A stretch of 64,000 nt of DNA, taken from NCBI GenBank assembly GCA_016712175.1, contig JADJRQ010000001.1, forward strand, positions 124,001-188,000. The letters run 5' to 3'. Source of the stretch: Solirubrobacterales bacterium. Lineage in GTDB: Bacteria > Actinomycetota > Thermoleophilia > Solirubrobacterales > 70-9. The notes under the pieces were generated by a model that was not told the DNA's origin, searched no databases, and saw only the letters and a program-made list of their open reading frames with translations. A program made the position numbers and the translations under genes. Positions 62,613-64,000 of the stretch are shown in pieces (position 1 is the first letter of the stretch; each line of letters opens with the position of its first letter).

Positions 62613-62835
62613 GCTGGCCGAATTTCACCGTCCCGAACTGATCGCGCACTGTTACCGGATCGCCACGAATTCAAGTCTCGATTCGATCGACAGTCCTTCG
62701 CGTCGGATCCTTCCGATGGACCACACCGAACCTTCGAATCCGTTCGATGGCCCCGGTCAGCCGCTGGTCGAATCGACCTGGATCGAACCCTTCCCCGATG
62801 ACCGCATCGGGCTCAGTGACGATAGTCATGCGGCC
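62545..62835 (+). pseudogene. Remnant of an ECF sigma factor gene (SigX5-like), internally deleted
   Basis: The frame gives TQAAEWLNLARSGDEKAFGK, then RPELIAHCYRI joined directly to ATNSSLDSIDSPSRRILP and LVESTWIEPFPDDRIGLSDD. In relatives HCYRM begins region 2 and the ATN block lies about 50 residues further on, so the middle is lost; the C-terminal half is also missing after SDD. No start codon of its own is evident. The 5' end abuts OsmC. Confidence 0.65.
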
Positions 62836-62852
62836 GCACTAACATGCGCGAC

Positions 62853-63359
62853 ATGGATCGAAAGATTGTCACGCTGATCAGTGCCTCTGCCCTCCTTGCG
62901 ATCGTCGTGATCGTCGTCGCGGTTGGCCGTGGCGGCTCGGACGACAGCTCGTCTGGATCAGGAAACTGCCCGGAGGTCTCGAAGGACACCAGCAAGAAAC
63001 CGACGATCGGAGCCTGCAAGGGCACACCCCCGACCGCACTCGAGAAGATCGACGTCGTTGAAGGCGATGGCGCCGAAGCCAAGACGGGCGACAAGCTTTC
63101 GATGCAGTACGTCGGCTCGATCTATGACACCGGCAAGGAGTTCGACGCATCCTGGGACCGTGGCGAACCCTTCGAGTTCGACCTCGGAGCCGGCAACGTG
63201 ATCAAAGCCTGGGACGAAGGCATCCTTGGCATGAAGGTCGGCGGCCGGCGCGAGCTGATCATTCCGCCCGACCTCGGTTACGGAGCGGCGGGTCAGCCTC
63301 CGACGATCCCGGCCAACGCCACGCTGGTCTTCGTGGTGGACCTGCTCGACGTCAAGTAG
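62853..63359 (+). CDS. FKBP-type peptidyl-prolyl isomerase, membrane-anchored
   Basis: A 168-residue protein. An N-terminal hydrophobic anchor (LISASALLAIVVIVVAVG), a Ser/Gly linker, and an FKBP domain (KLSMQYVGSIYDTGKEFDAS; AWDEGILGMKVGGRRELIIP; YGAAGQPPTIPANATLVFVV). It isomerises X-Pro bonds outside the cytoplasm. ATG 62853 or 62844. Confidence 0.88.
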   Translation: MDRKIVTLISASALLAIVVIVVAVGRGGSDDSSSGSGNCPEVSKDTSKKPTIGACKGTPPTALEKIDVVEGDGAEAKTGDKLSMQYVGSIYDTGKEFDASWDRGEPFEFDLGAGNVIKAWDEGILGMKVGGRRELIIPPDLGYGAAGQPPTIPANATLVFVVDLLDVK

Positions 63360-63367
63360 GGTCTCGC

Positions 63368-63403
63368 CGCCTTTTATCCGCGCGAAGCGTTGGATAAAAG
63401 GCG
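63368..63403. terminator. Hairpin terminator after the FKBP gene
   Basis: CGCCTTTTATCC (63368-63379) and GGATAAAAGGCG (63392-63403) form a perfect 12-bp stem enclosing CGC-GAA-GCG. It lies 9 bp after the stop. Confidence 0.75.
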
Positions 63404-63472
63404 CCGACTTGATCACATCTCACCTCCGCCAGAGGGGTATCAATTTGGGCCGAGACCGGCGAGGGTCTGTTC

Positions 63473-64000
63473 ATGGACGAAAAACAGACCTTTGTGATCG
63501 TCGGCGCCAGCCTCACCGGGGCAAAGGCGGCTGAAGAATTGAGAGAGCGGGGATTCGAAGGCCGGATCATCCTGTTCGGTGCCGAAGCGGAGCGCCCCTA
63601 CGAACGACCTCCGCTCTCCAAGGATTTCCTCCGCGGCGAGTCCGACGGGAAGCCGTTCGTCCACGACGAAGGCTTCTACGAGGAGAAGAACATCGAACTC
63701 CACACCGGGGTGACGGTGACGGCCATCGATCCGCTCGGGTCAACTGTCACCATCGACGGATCCGGGAAGATCGACTACGACAAGCTCCTGATCGCGACGG
63801 GAGCCGAGCCCCGCCGGCTCGACCTGCCCGGGGCCGACCTCGAAGGTGTCGTCTACCTGCGAACCATCGCTGATTCCGAAGCGCTCGGCCGTCGGTTTGG
63901 TGACGGCGTGAAGGTTGTCGTCGTCGGGGCCGGATGGATTGGCTCCGAGGTCGCAGCCTCGGCCCGGCAGAAGGGTTGTGAAGTGACGATGATCGCCCCG
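63473..64000 (+). CDS. NAD(P)/FAD-dependent ferredoxin reductase, partial
   Basis: The first 176 residues of a rubredoxin/ferredoxin reductase-type flavoprotein; the gene runs off the window. FVIVGASLTGAKAAEELRER is the FAD motif, ERPYERPPLSKDFLRG is typical of the group, and VVVVGAGWIGSEVAASARQK begins the NAD(P) domain. Usually donates electrons to ferredoxin or a monooxygenase. Confidence 0.85.
   Translation, partial: MDEKQTFVIVGASLTGAKAAEELRERGFEGRIILFGAEAERPYERPPLSKDFLRGESDGKPFVHDEGFYEEKNIELHTGVTVTAIDPLGSTVTIDGSGKIDYDKLLIATGAEPRRLDLPGADLEGVVYLRTIADSEALGRRFGDGVKVVVVGAGWIGSEVAASARQKGCEVTMIAP

Noticed and set aside
1..64000. tRNA or rRNA genes
   Set aside because: I scanned for conserved tRNA boxes and rRNA segments by eye and saw none; a tRNAscan run would be decisive.

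Overview
The window looks like chromosomal DNA of a high-GC actinobacterium, most likely class Thermoleophilia (Solirubrobacterales or a relative). This placement rests on protein style, not on a marker gene: two secreted collagen-like proteins with the IKKGTIT-type linker and Gly-X-Y tract, PcsB/RipA-like coiled-coil peptidases, F420-type and PucR-type proteins, and many acyl-CoA and fatty-acid enzymes. I saw no rRNA, tRNA, CRISPR array, phage or transposase gene. Several genes are broken by single-base length changes in short homopolymers, so the sequence probably carries indel errors.

Layout. 0-5.5 kb: MarR regulator, L-2-hydroxyglutarate oxidase, a dispersed-repeat island, thiolase, a small membrane protein, and an unusual crotonase fused to a SpoT-like HD domain. 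5.6-9.7 kb: polyamine-type ABC importer (ATPase, binding protein, two permeases). 9.8-13.2 kb: small membrane proteins, a frameshifted amidohydrolase, repeat copy B, and an M23 peptidase. 13.3-17 kb: glycine betaine/choline-type ABC importer ending in a clear terminator. 17-21.7 kb: F420-type protein, amine-oxidising FAD enzyme, MFS exporter with its MarR regulator, and an ion channel with an odd selectivity filter. 21.7-25.4 kb: an indel-dense block (NlpC/P60 protein, luciferase-like monooxygenase, GH113-like hydrolase). 25.4-36.4 kb: SHOCT membrane protein, BioY with a structured leader, thioesterase, a large secreted protein, a lipid-modification pair (FAD oxidoreductase-DUF1365 fusion plus cyclopropane synthase), a GST, a patatin and a DHA2 exporter. 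36.5-44.3 kb: ECF sigma/anti-sigma pair with a hairpin leader, GreA, DUF2254, a secreted protein, a siderophore-interacting protein, a desaturase and a PucR regulator. 44.3-46.6 kb: two collagen-like genes and the most complex repeat island. 46.6-56.5 kb: large LuxR ATPase regulator, TetR, enoyl-CoA hydratase, lipoprotein, a desaturase plus ferredoxin-reductase pair under a divergent TetR, and a DEAH helicase. 56.6-64 kb: fructosamine kinase, an aldose-epimerase/CHAD fusion, an amine-oxidase-like protein, DUF2855, a truncated OsmC abutting a dead ECF sigma gene, FKBP isomerase, and a partial ferredoxin reductase.

How genes work together. Two osmolyte/polyamine importers lie near an amine-oxidising FAD enzyme. 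Two fatty-acid desaturation sets, a cyclopropane synthase, a thioesterase, a thiolase and two crotonases point to active membrane-lipid tailoring and acyl-CoA turnover. The strongest candidate for an undescribed element is a family of about 165-185 bp structured repeats (2138-2323, 11771-11955, 46159-46322 reverse). Each lies downstream of a gene read in the same direction, and the paired arms have changed together between copies, as expected of a conserved RNA or ssDNA hairpin.
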